Source of the DNA: Acholeplasmatales bacterium
Lineage (GTDB): Bacteria > Bacillota_I > Bacilli_A > Acholeplasmatales > Anaeroplasmataceae
Direction: 5' to 3'
NCBI GenBank assembly: GCA_024690445.1
Contig: JAILPD010000020.1
Location: 8,926 to 72,925, forward strand
Length of the DNA: 64,000 nucleotides
Part shown: piece after piece, positions 17,776 through 27,549 of the stretch
Layout of the letters: every line of letters begins with the position of its first letter
Position numbering within the stretch: the stretch's first letter is position 1
Notes under the pieces: generated by a model
Told to the model about the DNA's origin: nothing
Database searches by the model: none
Seen by the model: the letters and a program-made list of their open reading frames with translations, nothing else
Translations under genes and position numbers: made by a program

Positions 17776-17791
17776 AATAGAGGACTATAAT
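17763..17791 (+). promoter_or_regulatory. htpG sigma-A promoter
   Basis: TTGACA (17763-17768), 17 bp, TATAAT (17786-17791): perfect consensus, with the -35 covered by CIRCE. Predicts strong heat-inducible expression. Confidence 0.9.
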
Positions 17792-17822
17792 TTATGTTGT
17801 ATTGTGTTTTGGAGGTATTTTT

Positions 17823-19712
17823 ATGGCAGAAAAGAAACAATTTAAAACAGAAACTAAAAAATTATTAGATATGATGATTAACTCAATCTATACTCATAAG
17901 GAGATATTTTTAAGAGAGTTAATTTCAAATGCGAGTGATGCAATTGATAAGAGACATTATTTATCTTTAACTGATGAAAAGATACCAACTGCAGATTATG
18001 AAATTAAGGTTGAGGCTGATAAGGATAATAGAACAATCACTATTACTGATAATGGCGTTGGTATGACTTTAGAGGAACTAGAAAATAATCTAGGTACAAT
18101 TGCTAAGTCTGGTTCTAAAGAATTCTTAGAAAAGGTGGCTTCAGAAAAGACACCTGATGTTGATATTATTGGACAATTTGGTGTAGGTTTTTATTCAGCA
18201 TTTATGGTTGCTAAATCAGTAAAGGTTGAAACTAAGAGTGTTACAGATGGCAAGGCTCATGTATTTGAATCTGATGGTTTAGACTCATATACAGTTGATG
18301 ATTCAGATTATAGTGAATTTGGTTCTAAGATTACATTATATCTAAGAGATAATACAGAAGATGATAAATTTGATGATTATTTAGATGAATATACTATTAA
18401 GGATTTAATTAAGAAATATTCAGATTATGTAAGATATCCTATTAAGACCTGGGTAACTAAATATGATCCGAAGGATGATAATGATGATAAAGATTCAGAA
18501 CCTAAGACTCATTTAGAATTAGAAACAGTAAATTCAATGTTACCTATTTGGAAAAAGAATAAGAGTGAAGTTACTGATGATGAATTAAATAATTTCTATA
18601 AGGCAAAATTTATGGATTGGCAAGATCCTTTAGCTAATATCTTCGTTAATGTTGAAGGTATGTTAACTTATAATGCTTTATTATTCATTCCTAAGAAGGC
18701 TCCATTTGATATGTATGGAGATAAGAATGATAGAGGCTTACAGTTATATACTAAGGGTGTATTTATCTTAGATAAGTGTAAGGATTTAATTCCTGAATAT
18801 TTAAGATTTGTAAAAGGTTTAGTTGATTCAGCCGACCTACCACTTAATATTTCACGTGAAATGTTACAAGAGGATAAGGCAATTAAGAAGATTGCGTCTA
18901 ATGTAGAAAAGAAGATTTTAGCTGAATTATCTAGAATGTTAAAGAATGATAGAGAAAAGTATGAAGAATTCTTTAGCTATTATGGATTAAATCTAAAGTT
19001 TGGTTTATATGAAAACTTTGGTGCTAAGAAGGATCAATTAAAGGATTTAATCATTATGAAATCCTTAAAACAAGATAAACTAATTACATTTGAAGAATAT
19101 GTAAATGCGATGAAAGAGGATCAAAAAGAAATTTATTACGCAACTGGTAAATCTAAGGAAGCTGTATTAGCATTACCTCAAATGGATTTAGTTAAATCTA
19201 AGGATTATGATGTATTATTATTATCTGATGATGTAGATGAATTTATGATTCAAGTATTAAAGGATTATAATGGAAAAGCATTTAAGTCAGTTAATAATGA
19301 TGATTTAAATTTAGTAGATGAAGAAGAAGCTAAGAAGATTGATGAGCTTAAGGAAGAAAAGAAAGATTTCTTAACAGCAGTTAAGGATTCTATTCCAGGA
19401 GTTAAAGATGTTGTATTATCTAAGAAGCTTAAGGACGCTCCATGCTGTGTTACAGCTGATGGTGGATTAACATTTGAAATGGAAAGAGTATTAAGAGCTC
19501 AAAATAATAAGGAAGTTAAAGCAGAAAGAATATTCGAACTTAACCCTAACCATCCTGTATTTACTAAGCTTGAAGCTTTAAAGGTAGCTGATGAGGATAG
19601 CTTTAAGAAATATACTAATATCTTATATAATGAAGCATTATTACAAGAAGGAATTCTACCAGATGATCCTAAGGCTTTTGCGGATATCTTAAATGAATTA
19701 ATATTGAAATAA
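17823..19712 (+). CDS. htpG: Hsp90-family chaperone HtpG
   Basis: ATP-dependent cytosolic chaperone. GHKL ATPase N-domain: ELISNASDAIDK, ITDNGVGM, GQFGVGFYSAFMV. Middle domain with the catalytic-loop region LPLNISREMLQ, then the C-terminal dimerisation domain. 629 aa, normal length. The ATG at 17823 follows GGAGG; the in-frame TTG at 17802 lies before that ribosome site and is rejected. Repressed by HrcA through CIRCE by my reading, unlike B. subtilis htpG, which is not HrcA-controlled. Confidence 0.96.
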   Translation: MAEKKQFKTETKKLLDMMINSIYTHKEIFLRELISNASDAIDKRHYLSLTDEKIPTADYEIKVEADKDNRTITITDNGVGMTLEELENNLGTIAKSGSKEFLEKVASEKTPDVDIIGQFGVGFYSAFMVAKSVKVETKSVTDGKAHVFESDGLDSYTVDDSDYSEFGSKITLYLRDNTEDDKFDDYLDEYTIKDLIKKYSDYVRYPIKTWVTKYDPKDDNDDKDSEPKTHLELETVNSMLPIWKKNKSEVTDDELNNFYKAKFMDWQDPLANIFVNVEGMLTYNALLFIPKKAPFDMYGDKNDRGLQLYTKGVFILDKCKDLIPEYLRFVKGLVDSADLPLNISREMLQEDKAIKKIASNVEKKILAELSRMLKNDREKYEEFFSYYGLNLKFGLYENFGAKKDQLKDLIIMKSLKQDKLITFEEYVNAMKEDQKEIYYATGKSKEAVLALPQMDLVKSKDYDVLLLSDDVDEFMIQVLKDYNGKAFKSVNNDDLNLVDEEEAKKIDELKEEKKDFLTAVKDSIPGVKDVVLSKKLKDAPCCVTADGGLTFEMERVLRAQNNKEVKAERIFELNPNHPVFTKLEALKVADEDSFKKYTNILYNEALLQEGILPDDPKAFADILNELILK

Positions 19713-19730
19713 GAAATATTAAAATATAGA

Positions 19731-19758
19731 AAAAAACTCGGAATTCCGAGTTTTTTTT
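19731..19758. terminator. bidirectional terminator (htpG / antiporter)
   Basis: Near-perfect palindrome centred on GGAATTCC with ACTC/GAGT arms, flanked by A6 and T8. Confidence 0.9.
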
Positions 19759-21108
19759 CTATTGGTCGATTGATGGACCTTCGTAATTTTGATATGTTTC
19801 ACCAGTTTCTTCATTATATCCTTCATAAAGTGGAGTCATATCAATTTCATCATGCTTATATGAAATCTTAAGAAGAAGAGGAGTAACAAATGATGTAATT
19901 AAAATTAATACCAAAATGAATGGTTGAATTGATGCGCTGATGATATTATTATCAATACCCTTTTGAGCACAAATTAAGCATACTTCAGCTCTACACATCA
20001 TACCAACACCACATCTGAATGAATCTTTAAAACTATATTTAGTAATCTTTGCACCAATACCACATCCTAATAGCTTACCAGCTATACCTGCGAAAATGAA
20101 AGTTATACCAAATATTACAAAATTTAAATTCATTCCGTTTCCACCTGTAAAGCTAGACATACAAGAAAGTCCAACCTTAGCAAAGAATACTGGAGTAAAT
20201 AATAACCATGCAGAAGTATCTGTCTTTTGTTCAATATATTCTGTATCCTTCATCTTAGATAGAATTAAACCTGCGAAGAATGCACCAGTGATATCGGCTA
20301 TACCAAATATATATTCAGCGATGAATGCATAGGCAAATGCTACTGCTAATGAGAATATTGCGATACGTCTATGATGGTCATATTTATTAGAAAGCTTTTT
20401 AAATATCATTCTAATAATTAAACCTGCACCAATTGCGAATACAAAGAATAATATAGTCTTAACAAAAACCATTATTATTTCAGTAGAGGCGCTACTGCCT
20501 TGAACTGTAGCCGCTTTATCTAATGAAAGAATAACAGAAAGAATAATAACACCGATTATATCATCTAAGATAGCGGCACTTACAATTGCAGTACCAATCT
20601 TAGTGTTCAATTTTCCTAATTCTTTTAAGGCAGCTATTGTAACTGATACAGAAGTAGCTGTTAGAATAACACCGTAGAATAAGTTTCTAAATACTGTTTT
20701 AGTAACTGTTTCTTCAGCTGGTAATATTAAACTTGCTAAAAATCCTAAGCCCATAGGAACTATTACGCCTAATAACGTTATAACTATAGCGGCTAATCCA
20801 GTCTTTTTGATTTGCTTAACATCAGTTTCAAGACCAGCACTAAACATTATTATTACTACACCGATTTCGGCTAATACTGCAATACCAACACTCGCAGAAT
20901 CATTTGAAATAATTCTCCAATTATCTGGGAATGGTATTAATGTTACAGCACCTAATATTACACCCGTAAGTAATAGACCTATTACTTGTGGAATTCCGAT
21001 TCTTCTTGCACCCATACTTAGTAGCTTTGATAAAAGAAGAATCATAGCTATAGGTATTAATATTTTATATGCTTCAAAATCAGATGTTGCTAAAAGATTT
21101 AAAAACAT
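19759..21108 (-). CDS. CPA2-family cation/proton antiporter (Kef/NapA type)
   Basis: 449 aa, about 12 hydrophobic helices. Blocks typical of the Na_H_Exchanger fold: RRIGIPQVIGLLLTGVILG near the N-terminus, FSAGLETDVKQIKK, and AAILDDIIGVIILS carrying the paired acidic residues of the ion site. The C-terminal RCK/TrkA-N domain of KefB/KefC is absent, so gating by NADH or glutathione is not expected. The minus-strand ATG follows GGGAG. Cation (Na+ or K+) cannot be told from sequence. Divergent from the MATE gene over a 162-bp AT-rich spacer. Confidence 0.88.
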   Translation of the reverse strand: MFLNLLATSDFEAYKILIPIAMILLLSKLLSMGARRIGIPQVIGLLLTGVILGAVTLIPFPDNWRIISNDSASVGIAVLAEIGVVIIMFSAGLETDVKQIKKTGLAAIVITLLGVIVPMGLGFLASLILPAEETVTKTVFRNLFYGVILTATSVSVTIAALKELGKLNTKIGTAIVSAAILDDIIGVIILSVILSLDKAATVQGSSASTEIIMVFVKTILFFVFAIGAGLIIRMIFKKLSNKYDHHRRIAIFSLAVAFAYAFIAEYIFGIADITGAFFAGLILSKMKDTEYIEQKTDTSAWLLFTPVFFAKVGLSCMSSFTGGNGMNLNFVIFGITFIFAGIAGKLLGCGIGAKITKYSFKDSFRCGVGMMCRAEVCLICAQKGIDNNIISASIQPFILVLILITSFVTPLLLKISYKHDEIDMTPLYEGYNEETGETYQNYEGPSIDQ

Positions 21109-21270
21109 TGTGTCATCTCCCTTATTTAAAACACAATGAATATTGTATCACTTTTGACATAAATAAACAAAACAAAGTTTATGTTATTTCAAAAAAAAAT
21201 TTATTTGTGCGAATTTTTCCAAAATATTTTTATTGTTGATATATAATTCTATTGAAATCGGGGTGATAAG

Positions 21271-22812
21271 ATGGAAGCTTCAAAGAGTATAAAACAGATA
21301 AAAAGAAGACAGATGATTCTTAGTGGAAATCTATGGAAAACTATCTTTGTTATCATAGCTCCACTTGCTTTGTATCAGTTATTTAATTCAGTTTATTCAT
21401 TAATTGACGCAGCCATCTGTGCTCAGATATCTACAGATGCTCAAACTAATGTAGTAGCTATTAATCAGATTAAGAGTACTATTCAATCATTTGGAGCAGG
21501 ACTCGCTGCTGGTGGATGTGTATTAGTAGCTAGATATTATGGAGCTGGTGAGGTTAAGCATGCAAGACATGCTTCATCTAACATGTTCTTCATGTCATTA
21601 ATATTAAGTGGTATTCTATGTTTAATTTTAATTCCACTTGCTTATCCATTGTTAAGATTATGTCAGGTACCTGGTGCTGGTAATTCTGATGTATTAATGT
21701 ATTTTATCTTACAGCTAATTGAATTAGTATTTGTTTCATTAAATAATGTATTTATTGGTCTTGAAAAGGCTAAAGGTAATTCAAAAATAATAATGTATCT
21801 AAACCTAATGGTATTATTCATTAAGGTTGGCTTAACTTGTTTATTTGTATTTGGAATTGGTGGTTCATTAAAGAATATTATCTTTGTTGAAGTAGCAACT
21901 ATTATTGCTCAAGGTGCTTTAACAGGAATTGGTTTATTTATTTTATTTAGCAAGAATAATATTTTAAGATTATCATTAAAAATGATTTTACCAAAGAAGT
22001 TATACGTAGTTCCTATCTTAAAATTATCTGTTCCTATTTTCTTAGGTAAGTTCGTAATGTCATTAGGTAAGGTTGTTGTAAATGCAATGTGTGGTTATTA
22101 TTGGAACGTTGTTACTGATGGTTTAATTGTTGGTACACTTGGTGTTTCTAATAATATGTGTGGTTTGATTACGTCTCCTACAAATTCATTTGAAGAAGGA
22201 GAATCAACAATTGTATCTCAAAACCTTGGAAATAGTAATATGAAAAGAGCCATTAAGGCATTTGTTGTTACAATCATTAGTGTTACTGGAGTTTCATTAA
22301 TAGGTTATATATTAATGAGATTCGTATTCATTAATCAATTTGTAGAATTATTTACATCAAGCGATGCTAAATCAGAATATTATAAGGAAATGGTAAAAGA
22401 AATATTTGTATATGATTCCCTATCTATTATTGCTTTAGGCGTTACAGCTGGTGTATTAGGCTTACTATATGGCTTTGGTCAAACAAAGTTATCAACAATA
22501 TTAAATTTATCTAGAATTGGAAGTAGAATCTTATTCTTATTCGTTGTTCATTCAATTAATCCAGATATGTCTCCTACATTATGTGCTGGTCTATCTATGG
22601 GTATTAGTAATACAATTATATTAATAGTATCACTTGTCTTCTTAGCTTTCTTCTTATTAAAGATTAAGAAGAATGGATATTTAGGTATGCATATGTCAGA
22701 TCCTGAACCTGAAGTATCAAAGCTTGTATTTGATGATGAGGATGAAGTTACTAAAAAAAATGAAGATTATATTATAGAAATAGAAGAAGAAAATGAAAAC
22801 CAACCTGATTAG
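21271..22812 (+). CDS. MATE-family efflux transporter
   Basis: 513 aa, 12 hydrophobic segments in two MatE halves, e.g. LAPLALYQLFNSVYSLIDAAI and LKLSVPIFLGKFVMSLGKVVVN. The first half has the conserved GxGAGEVxxAR-like turn as YYGAGEVKHARH; the second half repeats it as SQNLGNSNMKRA. A charged cytosolic tail of about 35 residues ends the protein (DDEDEVTKKNEDYIIEIEEENENQ). Exports drugs or metabolites by Na+ or H+ exchange. GGGGTGATAAG precedes the ATG. The stop lies within the terminator hairpin. Confidence 0.9.
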   Translation: MEASKSIKQIKRRQMILSGNLWKTIFVIIAPLALYQLFNSVYSLIDAAICAQISTDAQTNVVAINQIKSTIQSFGAGLAAGGCVLVARYYGAGEVKHARHASSNMFFMSLILSGILCLILIPLAYPLLRLCQVPGAGNSDVLMYFILQLIELVFVSLNNVFIGLEKAKGNSKIIMYLNLMVLFIKVGLTCLFVFGIGGSLKNIIFVEVATIIAQGALTGIGLFILFSKNNILRLSLKMILPKKLYVVPILKLSVPIFLGKFVMSLGKVVVNAMCGYYWNVVTDGLIVGTLGVSNNMCGLITSPTNSFEEGESTIVSQNLGNSNMKRAIKAFVVTIISVTGVSLIGYILMRFVFINQFVELFTSSDAKSEYYKEMVKEIFVYDSLSIIALGVTAGVLGLLYGFGQTKLSTILNLSRIGSRILFLFVVHSINPDMSPTLCAGLSMGISNTIILIVSLVFLAFFLLKIKKNGYLGMHMSDPEPEVSKLVFDDEDEVTKKNEDYIIEIEEENENQPD

Positions 22813-22826
22813 GTTGGCTTTTATTT
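22800..22826. terminator. bidirectional terminator (MATE / pectin acetylesterase)
   Basis: CCAACCT-GATT-AGGTTGG followed by CTTTTATTTT; the minus strand has TTTTCATTTTC. It overlaps the last codons of the MATE gene. Confidence 0.85.
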
Positions 22827-24757
22827 TAATCAAAATATTCAATTATAATTGCGAAGATATACATACCGCTTCCAGCACTACCTACTTGATACTTACCTTT
22901 AGCAATATTACTTGCAGATGTAACTGATACACTAGATTTTGCATCAAATTTAGCAGCTTCACTTGAATCAGATGCCTTAACCATTTTTACAATTCTATCA
23001 TCGGTTCCACTTGATTTAGCAACAACTGTAATAGTTGCATCTTTAGTTGTTTCAAACTCAATGTATCTATTACTACCAAATGTTGCTGAACCACCCATAG
23101 ATAATGATTTAGTTGCACTATAGTCTGTACCATTATATTTGAAATTAACGTTTTGGTCCATAACGGTAATAGCTTTACCTGATGCTCCTACAATTTTGAA
23201 ATCACCAGAAGTAATTGTAGAAGTAATAGTTTCTTTATTAGCTAATGTTAAATCAGATGCATTGAATATGATAGTTTCAGTAGGCACTGGTCTGTTAGCA
23301 ATTATTAATTCTTCAACCTTTTGTTCAATTGCAACAAGTGAATTAATATTAGTTATTTTACCTCTATCATCTATATTGACTTTAAAGTACTGTTTTCTTA
23401 CCTTTTTAGCTTCAACTTCAACTGCTAAATAATTTTCGTTATTGATATCATTAGCTTGAGTTAAATTGTTAATAGCTGTAACAACTAAAGCTGGATCATA
23501 ATAAGATCTATTTGGATTTTTAACATTTACAGTACTTAGAGTTTCCTCAATTTTAGCAACTTTTTCCTTTGGCATTAGATTAGATGGTTCAATGTATACC
23601 TCAGGAGAAGTATGTACTTTATTCTTAAAGTTATAATATTCTTTGTTTTTATTATATTCGCCAGTTTTTGTTGCTGTCTTAATCGCTTCAGCAACATAAG
23701 CTGCCTCGATAAAAGCACCATATTTATTATAATGTGTTGCCTCGATTCCTTCATAGCCTTCGGCTGTATTCTTATATAAATAATCATAATCTTCTGGCCA
23801 TGTACCTACTAATGAATTTGGTTTTAAAGCCATAACTAAATCAGAATATGTAGGAGTTGCAGTTTCAAGTAATGTCTTTGACTTAGAGAATAAATCAATA
23901 CACATACAATTTTCTTCTTCAGCAAGTTGCTTTACAGCTTCAACATATGCGAAATTTTCACCATGTAAGCCAGCTCCACCAATAATTACATTATTAGCAA
24001 ACTTAACTCTTGAAACGGGTGTTACTAAAACTGGTGTTGCACCATGACTTCTTGCAAAATCAATATATTGCTTTAAATACCATTTATAAGTTCCGTTTCC
24101 ATATTCATAATATGAGTCACCATATTTTGAAACTGCATCTCTTAAATATGCAGTTAAAACAGAAGAATAACTACTCATTCCTGTTTTAACTGCTTGGCTA
24201 ACTGAATCATTTGTTGGTACACCACTATTATCTTTAACAATTGTTGTTTCAGTTGCTGGAGTTGTTGGATAAATACCATTAGCATCCTTTTCACCAAGTG
24301 GAACCATTCTTTCAGCTAATGTGTTTCCGGCTTTAGTTGAGTCATCGTTATGACCAAATTGGATGAATAAAAAATCTCCAGCCTTTATTTCATCACCAAT
24401 TGAATTACCACCATTTTCTTTAAATGTGTATGTTGAATTCTTTCTATCATATAATCTTCCTTCATTAATAAATGAACGAGATGATCTACCACCTTGAGCA
24501 CAGTTCTTTACTGTGATTGAATCATCTAAAAATTTATCTAGATATTGACCCCATCCACCAATGAATTGATTTTCTTCATAAGTTTTAACAGTTGAATCAC
24601 CAGCTAAGAAGATTGTTGGTGTTTCATCATAGCTTAATTCCTCTTCAGTAGTGTTTGTATTATCAGGATCATTTGGGACATCTGTCTCACCACAAGCGGC
24701 TAAAAGTCCAAGTGAAGATACTGATACAATTCCTAAAAACATTTTAATTTTTCTCAT
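22826..24757 (-). CDS. lipoprotein rhamnogalacturonan acetylesterase-like SGNH hydrolase (CE12)
   Basis: Secreted esterase for acetylated pectin. Lipobox LAAC with C22. SGNH blocks: IFLAGDST (S55), CAQGGRSSRSFINEGRL (G89/G90), FIQFGHNDD (N137) and IEATHYNKYGA (H342). The acidic partner three residues before the His is Glu339, where CE12 enzymes have Asp. After the catalytic domain (about 45-370) come a helical linker (380-480) and a beta-rich C-terminal module (about 490-643) likely for sugar or wall binding. Controlled by a cre-like site (24797-24810) between its promoter elements and divergent from an AraC regulator. Same theme as the pectate lyases at 58.7-64 kb. Confidence 0.88.
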   Translation of the reverse strand: MRKIKMFLGIVSVSSLGLLAACGETDVPNDPDNTNTTEEELSYDETPTIFLAGDSTVKTYEENQFIGGWGQYLDKFLDDSITVKNCAQGGRSSRSFINEGRLYDRKNSTYTFKENGGNSIGDEIKAGDFLFIQFGHNDDSTKAGNTLAERMVPLGEKDANGIYPTTPATETTIVKDNSGVPTNDSVSQAVKTGMSSYSSVLTAYLRDAVSKYGDSYYEYGNGTYKWYLKQYIDFARSHGATPVLVTPVSRVKFANNVIIGGAGLHGENFAYVEAVKQLAEEENCMCIDLFSKSKTLLETATPTYSDLVMALKPNSLVGTWPEDYDYLYKNTAEGYEGIEATHYNKYGAFIEAAYVAEAIKTATKTGEYNKNKEYYNFKNKVHTSPEVYIEPSNLMPKEKVAKIEETLSTVNVKNPNRSYYDPALVVTAINNLTQANDINNENYLAVEVEAKKVRKQYFKVNIDDRGKITNINSLVAIEQKVEELIIANRPVPTETIIFNASDLTLANKETITSTITSGDFKIVGASGKAITVMDQNVNFKYNGTDYSATKSLSMGGSATFGSNRYIEFETTKDATITVVAKSSGTDDRIVKMVKASDSSEAAKFDAKSSVSVTSASNIAKGKYQVGSAGSGMYIFAIIIEYFD

Positions 24758-24796
24758 ATTTCTTTCTCCTTATATTAATTATATTATCGCATTATA

Positions 24797-24810
24797 TGTT
24801 TGCGCTTTCT
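24797..24810 (-). promoter_or_regulatory. cre/LacI-type operator upstream of the acetylesterase
   Basis: Minus strand AGAAAGCGCAAACA matches the cre consensus TGWAARCGYTWNCW at 12 of 14 positions. It lies in the spacer just ahead of a TATAAT -10 on the minus strand (24791-24796), where bound protein would block polymerase. Related sites precede both pectate lyases. Confidence 0.65.
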
Positions 24811-24840
24811 TGGTATAAATATGACCTTTTAAGACTTTTA

Positions 24841-24869
24841 TTGTCGTATTTACGCAAAAATGATACAAT
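24841..24869 (+). promoter_or_regulatory. promoter of the AraC-type regulator
   Basis: TTGTCG (24841-24846), 17 bp, TACAAT (24864-24869), with an upstream TG forming an extended -10. Divergent from the acetylesterase promoter. Confidence 0.7.
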
Positions 24870-24890
24870 TAATTAAAGGATAGTGATAAT

Positions 24891-25703
24891 ATGTTTAAGA
24901 GTAATGAATCAATTAAATTTATGATGGCTAAAATATTTTTACATATGGCAGAATTCTCATATAAAGAAATAAGTGAACCAAGTGTCTCATTATCATATGG
25001 AAAAGATATATTAGTAATAAATTATGTTGATGAGGGAAGAGGTAAATTATTAATTAATGATACCGAATATGAAATAGATAAGAATTATTATTTTGTTGTT
25101 TCTGAATATTCAAATGCACAAATTATCCCGTATGATAAAATGAAATGCTATTCTGTGTATTATGTTATTGATAAATCAACTGCATTCCAAAAATATGTTT
25201 ATTTATTAGAAAAGAATTTTGTTGGAATGGAACCTGATTTAAGTTTTCCATTTTCTGTAGTTTTAAAAGAATTAAGTAAAAAGGGATTCGGATATAATGA
25301 AGTTGTTGTATCAATGTTTAAAACAATAATTGTTGATATATTAAGAAATGAAAAAATAGTTGGTGATAAATTATCTCACTGGGATTTAGATAATCATCAA
25401 TTTGAAATAGATAAAATAATGAGAGAAGAATTCCAAACAATTACTATTGAAGAATTAGCTAAAAGATTATTTTTAAGTGTAAGAGAATTACAAAGGTATT
25501 TATTAGATAATTATAAAAAGAATTTTATCACTTTAAAAAATGAAGCAAGAATGTCATTTGCCTCAAATAAATTATTATATTCAGATTTATCAGTTACTGA
25601 AATATCAGGACTTGTAGGATATTCATCTATAGAGCATTTTACTAATGCTTTTAAATCATATTATGGAATATCTCCATTAAAATATCGTAAATCAAAGAAG
25701 TAA
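24891..25703 (+). CDS. AraC-family transcriptional regulator
   Basis: 270 aa. Residues 1-150 form a sugar-sensing cupin-like arm (ILVINYVDEGRGKLLINDTEYEIDKNYYFVVS). Residues 170-270 form the double helix-turn-helix: TIEELAKRLFLSVRELQRYLLDNYKKNF, then LSVTEISGLVGYSSIEHFTNAFKSYYGISPLKYRK, the AraC signature. The divergent position next to the pectin acetylesterase suggests it activates that gene in response to a pectin sugar; this is inference. AAAGGA precedes the ATG by 10 bases. Confidence 0.92.
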   Translation: MFKSNESIKFMMAKIFLHMAEFSYKEISEPSVSLSYGKDILVINYVDEGRGKLLINDTEYEIDKNYYFVVSEYSNAQIIPYDKMKCYSVYYVIDKSTAFQKYVYLLEKNFVGMEPDLSFPFSVVLKELSKKGFGYNEVVVSMFKTIIVDILRNEKIVGDKLSHWDLDNHQFEIDKIMREEFQTITIEELAKRLFLSVRELQRYLLDNYKKNFITLKNEARMSFASNKLLYSDLSVTEISGLVGYSSIEHFTNAFKSYYGISPLKYRKSKK

Positions 25704-25756
25704 GATAACTATAATAGTTATTTGTGTTAAAATAATAATGTTTAGAAGGTGATTTT

Positions 25757-26296
25757 ATGGATATGAGAGAAAAGAAAATTAGTGGTGAAGTAATCTTTTC
25801 TGGTAAGGTAGTTACTTTAGAAAAGGATAAGGTATTATGCCCTAATGGTAATGAAAGCATTAGAGAAATTGTAAGACATCCAGGTGGTGCCGCAATTTTA
25901 GCTATTACCGATAAAAATGAAGTAATATTAGAAAGACAATTTAGATATTCATATGATGAAGTAATTTATGAAATTCCTGCTGGTAAGCTTGAAAAGGGTG
26001 AGGATCCTTATTATGCAGCATTAAGAGAATTTGAAGAAGAAACCGGCAATAAAACAGATAAATTAGAAAGCTTAGGAGTAACATATCCAACATGTGGCTA
26101 TAGCTCTGAAATAATTTATTTATATTTAGCAGAAAATTTCATAAAAACTCAAACACATTTTGATGATGATGAGGTTATAGAATTAGAATATATTCCATTA
26201 GATGAAGTTATTAAGATGATAGAAGATGGAAGAATTAAGGATGCTAAAACAATAGTAGCTGTAAGTAGATATCTAATTAAGAATAAAAAGCTATAA
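25757..26296 (+). CDS. Nudix hydrolase, ADP-ribose pyrophosphatase type
   Basis: 179 aa. Nudix box G76-KLEKGE-DPYYAAL-REFEEETG (76-97) is intact. The N-terminal VTLEKDKVLCPNG and the ERQFRYSYDEVIYEIPAGKLE run are typical of NudF-like ADP-ribose diphosphatases. Likely hydrolyses ADP-ribose to AMP and ribose-5-phosphate; the sirtuin in this window also produces an ADP-ribose derivative. AAGGTGA five bases before the ATG. Substrate is inferred. Confidence 0.9.
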   Translation: MDMREKKISGEVIFSGKVVTLEKDKVLCPNGNESIREIVRHPGGAAILAITDKNEVILERQFRYSYDEVIYEIPAGKLEKGEDPYYAALREFEEETGNKTDKLESLGVTYPTCGYSSEIIYLYLAENFIKTQTHFDDDEVIELEYIPLDEVIKMIEDGRIKDAKTIVAVSRYLIKNKKL

Positions 26297-26352
26297 TTAG
26301 TACGAAAATATATGTTATAATATTTTAAATGTTTGTTTCTTGAGGTTTTCCT

Positions 26353-27480
26353 ATGAAAAATATGCTTTGGTATTTAAAAAAATATGGAAATGAATCATTT
26401 GAAAAGCTTGAATTCAATGAAATAGATGCCCTCATTTTTGCTGAACTAGGGTATCTAAACTTTGAACTTTTTTCTTCTGACTCAAATCAAGAAATTTTCA
26501 TTAAAGATGTTGTTAATGCAAAGAATGCTAAAAAGCTTTCTTATGGAACTACAACAAGACCTAAAAATGAAAAACTTTGTGCTTTAATTGAGCATACAAC
26601 TAGATATGATAATGTTTATTTTAAGGCATTTAGAAGTATTATCGATAATGAAACAGTAGAACAATTCTTTGGTGTTACATTCTTTATATTAGATTTTTGT
26701 TATATTGTATTTAGAGGAACTGATTTAACAATTACAGGCTGGGAAGAGGATTTAAATATGGCTTATATGAATGAAGTTCCTTCCCAAAGAGATGCTGTTA
26801 AATACATAATGGATATTTCAAATTTATATAATAGAAAGATAATGGTTGGTGGCCATTCTAAGGGTGGTAACTTAGCGTTATATGCATCAATATTTGCTGA
26901 AATTGATGTTCAGGATGTAATTATTAAGGTATATGATTTTGATGGTCCTGGATTCTTAGATAAAAATATTTTGCATACACCAGAATATTTTAGAATTCAA
27001 AATAAGGTATGTGCTATGAGTTCAACTATGAGCACTGTAGCTATGCTTTTATATAATGTTGAAAACATTGAATTCTTAAAGACAAGTGGATTTACTGTTT
27101 TGCAACATGATCCATTTAATTGGCATATTGCAAGTGACACTAGATTTAAAAGAGTTAAAAGAAATTCTTTAGCATCTAGATATTTTGAAAGAACTGTCGA
27201 CAGATTTTTTGATGAAACCACAAATGAAGAAAGAAAAAGATATGTTGAAATATTAGTAAAAATTGCTAAGGAAAAACCAGATTCTTCACTACTAGATGTT
27301 AAGAAGAAACCTTTTAGATATTTTAAGAAAATGAGAGAAAGAAAGAAGCTTTTAGATAAGGATGATTCTGCTTTTTTTAAAGGTTTTCATAAACAAATTT
27401 TTAGAATGTTTAGGTTTGAATTAAAAAATAGCATTAAGAGAAAATCAACAAAATCAAGAAAAATTGTCATTAATAGTTAA
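26353..27480 (+). CDS. DUF2974 (Mbeg1-like) lipase-fold protein
   Basis: 375 aa. The N-terminal block YLKKYGNESFEKLEFNEIDALIFAELGYL is the DUF2974 hallmark. A class-3-lipase-like core follows: YIVFRGTD (118-124) and the nucleophile elbow VGGHSKGG with S169. Later segments (IASDTRFKRVKRN and DFDGPGF) fit family members. The C-terminus is very basic (last 50 residues), so it may touch membranes or nucleic acid. No signal peptide, hence cytosolic. Substrate unknown. An extended -10 (TGTTATAAT) sits about 30 bases upstream of the start. Confidence 0.85.
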   Translation: MKNMLWYLKKYGNESFEKLEFNEIDALIFAELGYLNFELFSSDSNQEIFIKDVVNAKNAKKLSYGTTTRPKNEKLCALIEHTTRYDNVYFKAFRSIIDNETVEQFFGVTFFILDFCYIVFRGTDLTITGWEEDLNMAYMNEVPSQRDAVKYIMDISNLYNRKIMVGGHSKGGNLALYASIFAEIDVQDVIIKVYDFDGPGFLDKNILHTPEYFRIQNKVCAMSSTMSTVAMLLYNVENIEFLKTSGFTVLQHDPFNWHIASDTRFKRVKRNSLASRYFERTVDRFFDETTNEERKRYVEILVKIAKEKPDSSLLDVKKKPFRYFKKMRERKKLLDKDDSAFFKGFHKQIFRMFRFELKNSIKRKSTKSRKIVINS

Positions 27481-27549
27481 AATGACTAAAATTTTTATAA
27501 GTTTTTTGTTATAATAGTTTAAATTGGTGATAAATTTGGAGGTATTCAA

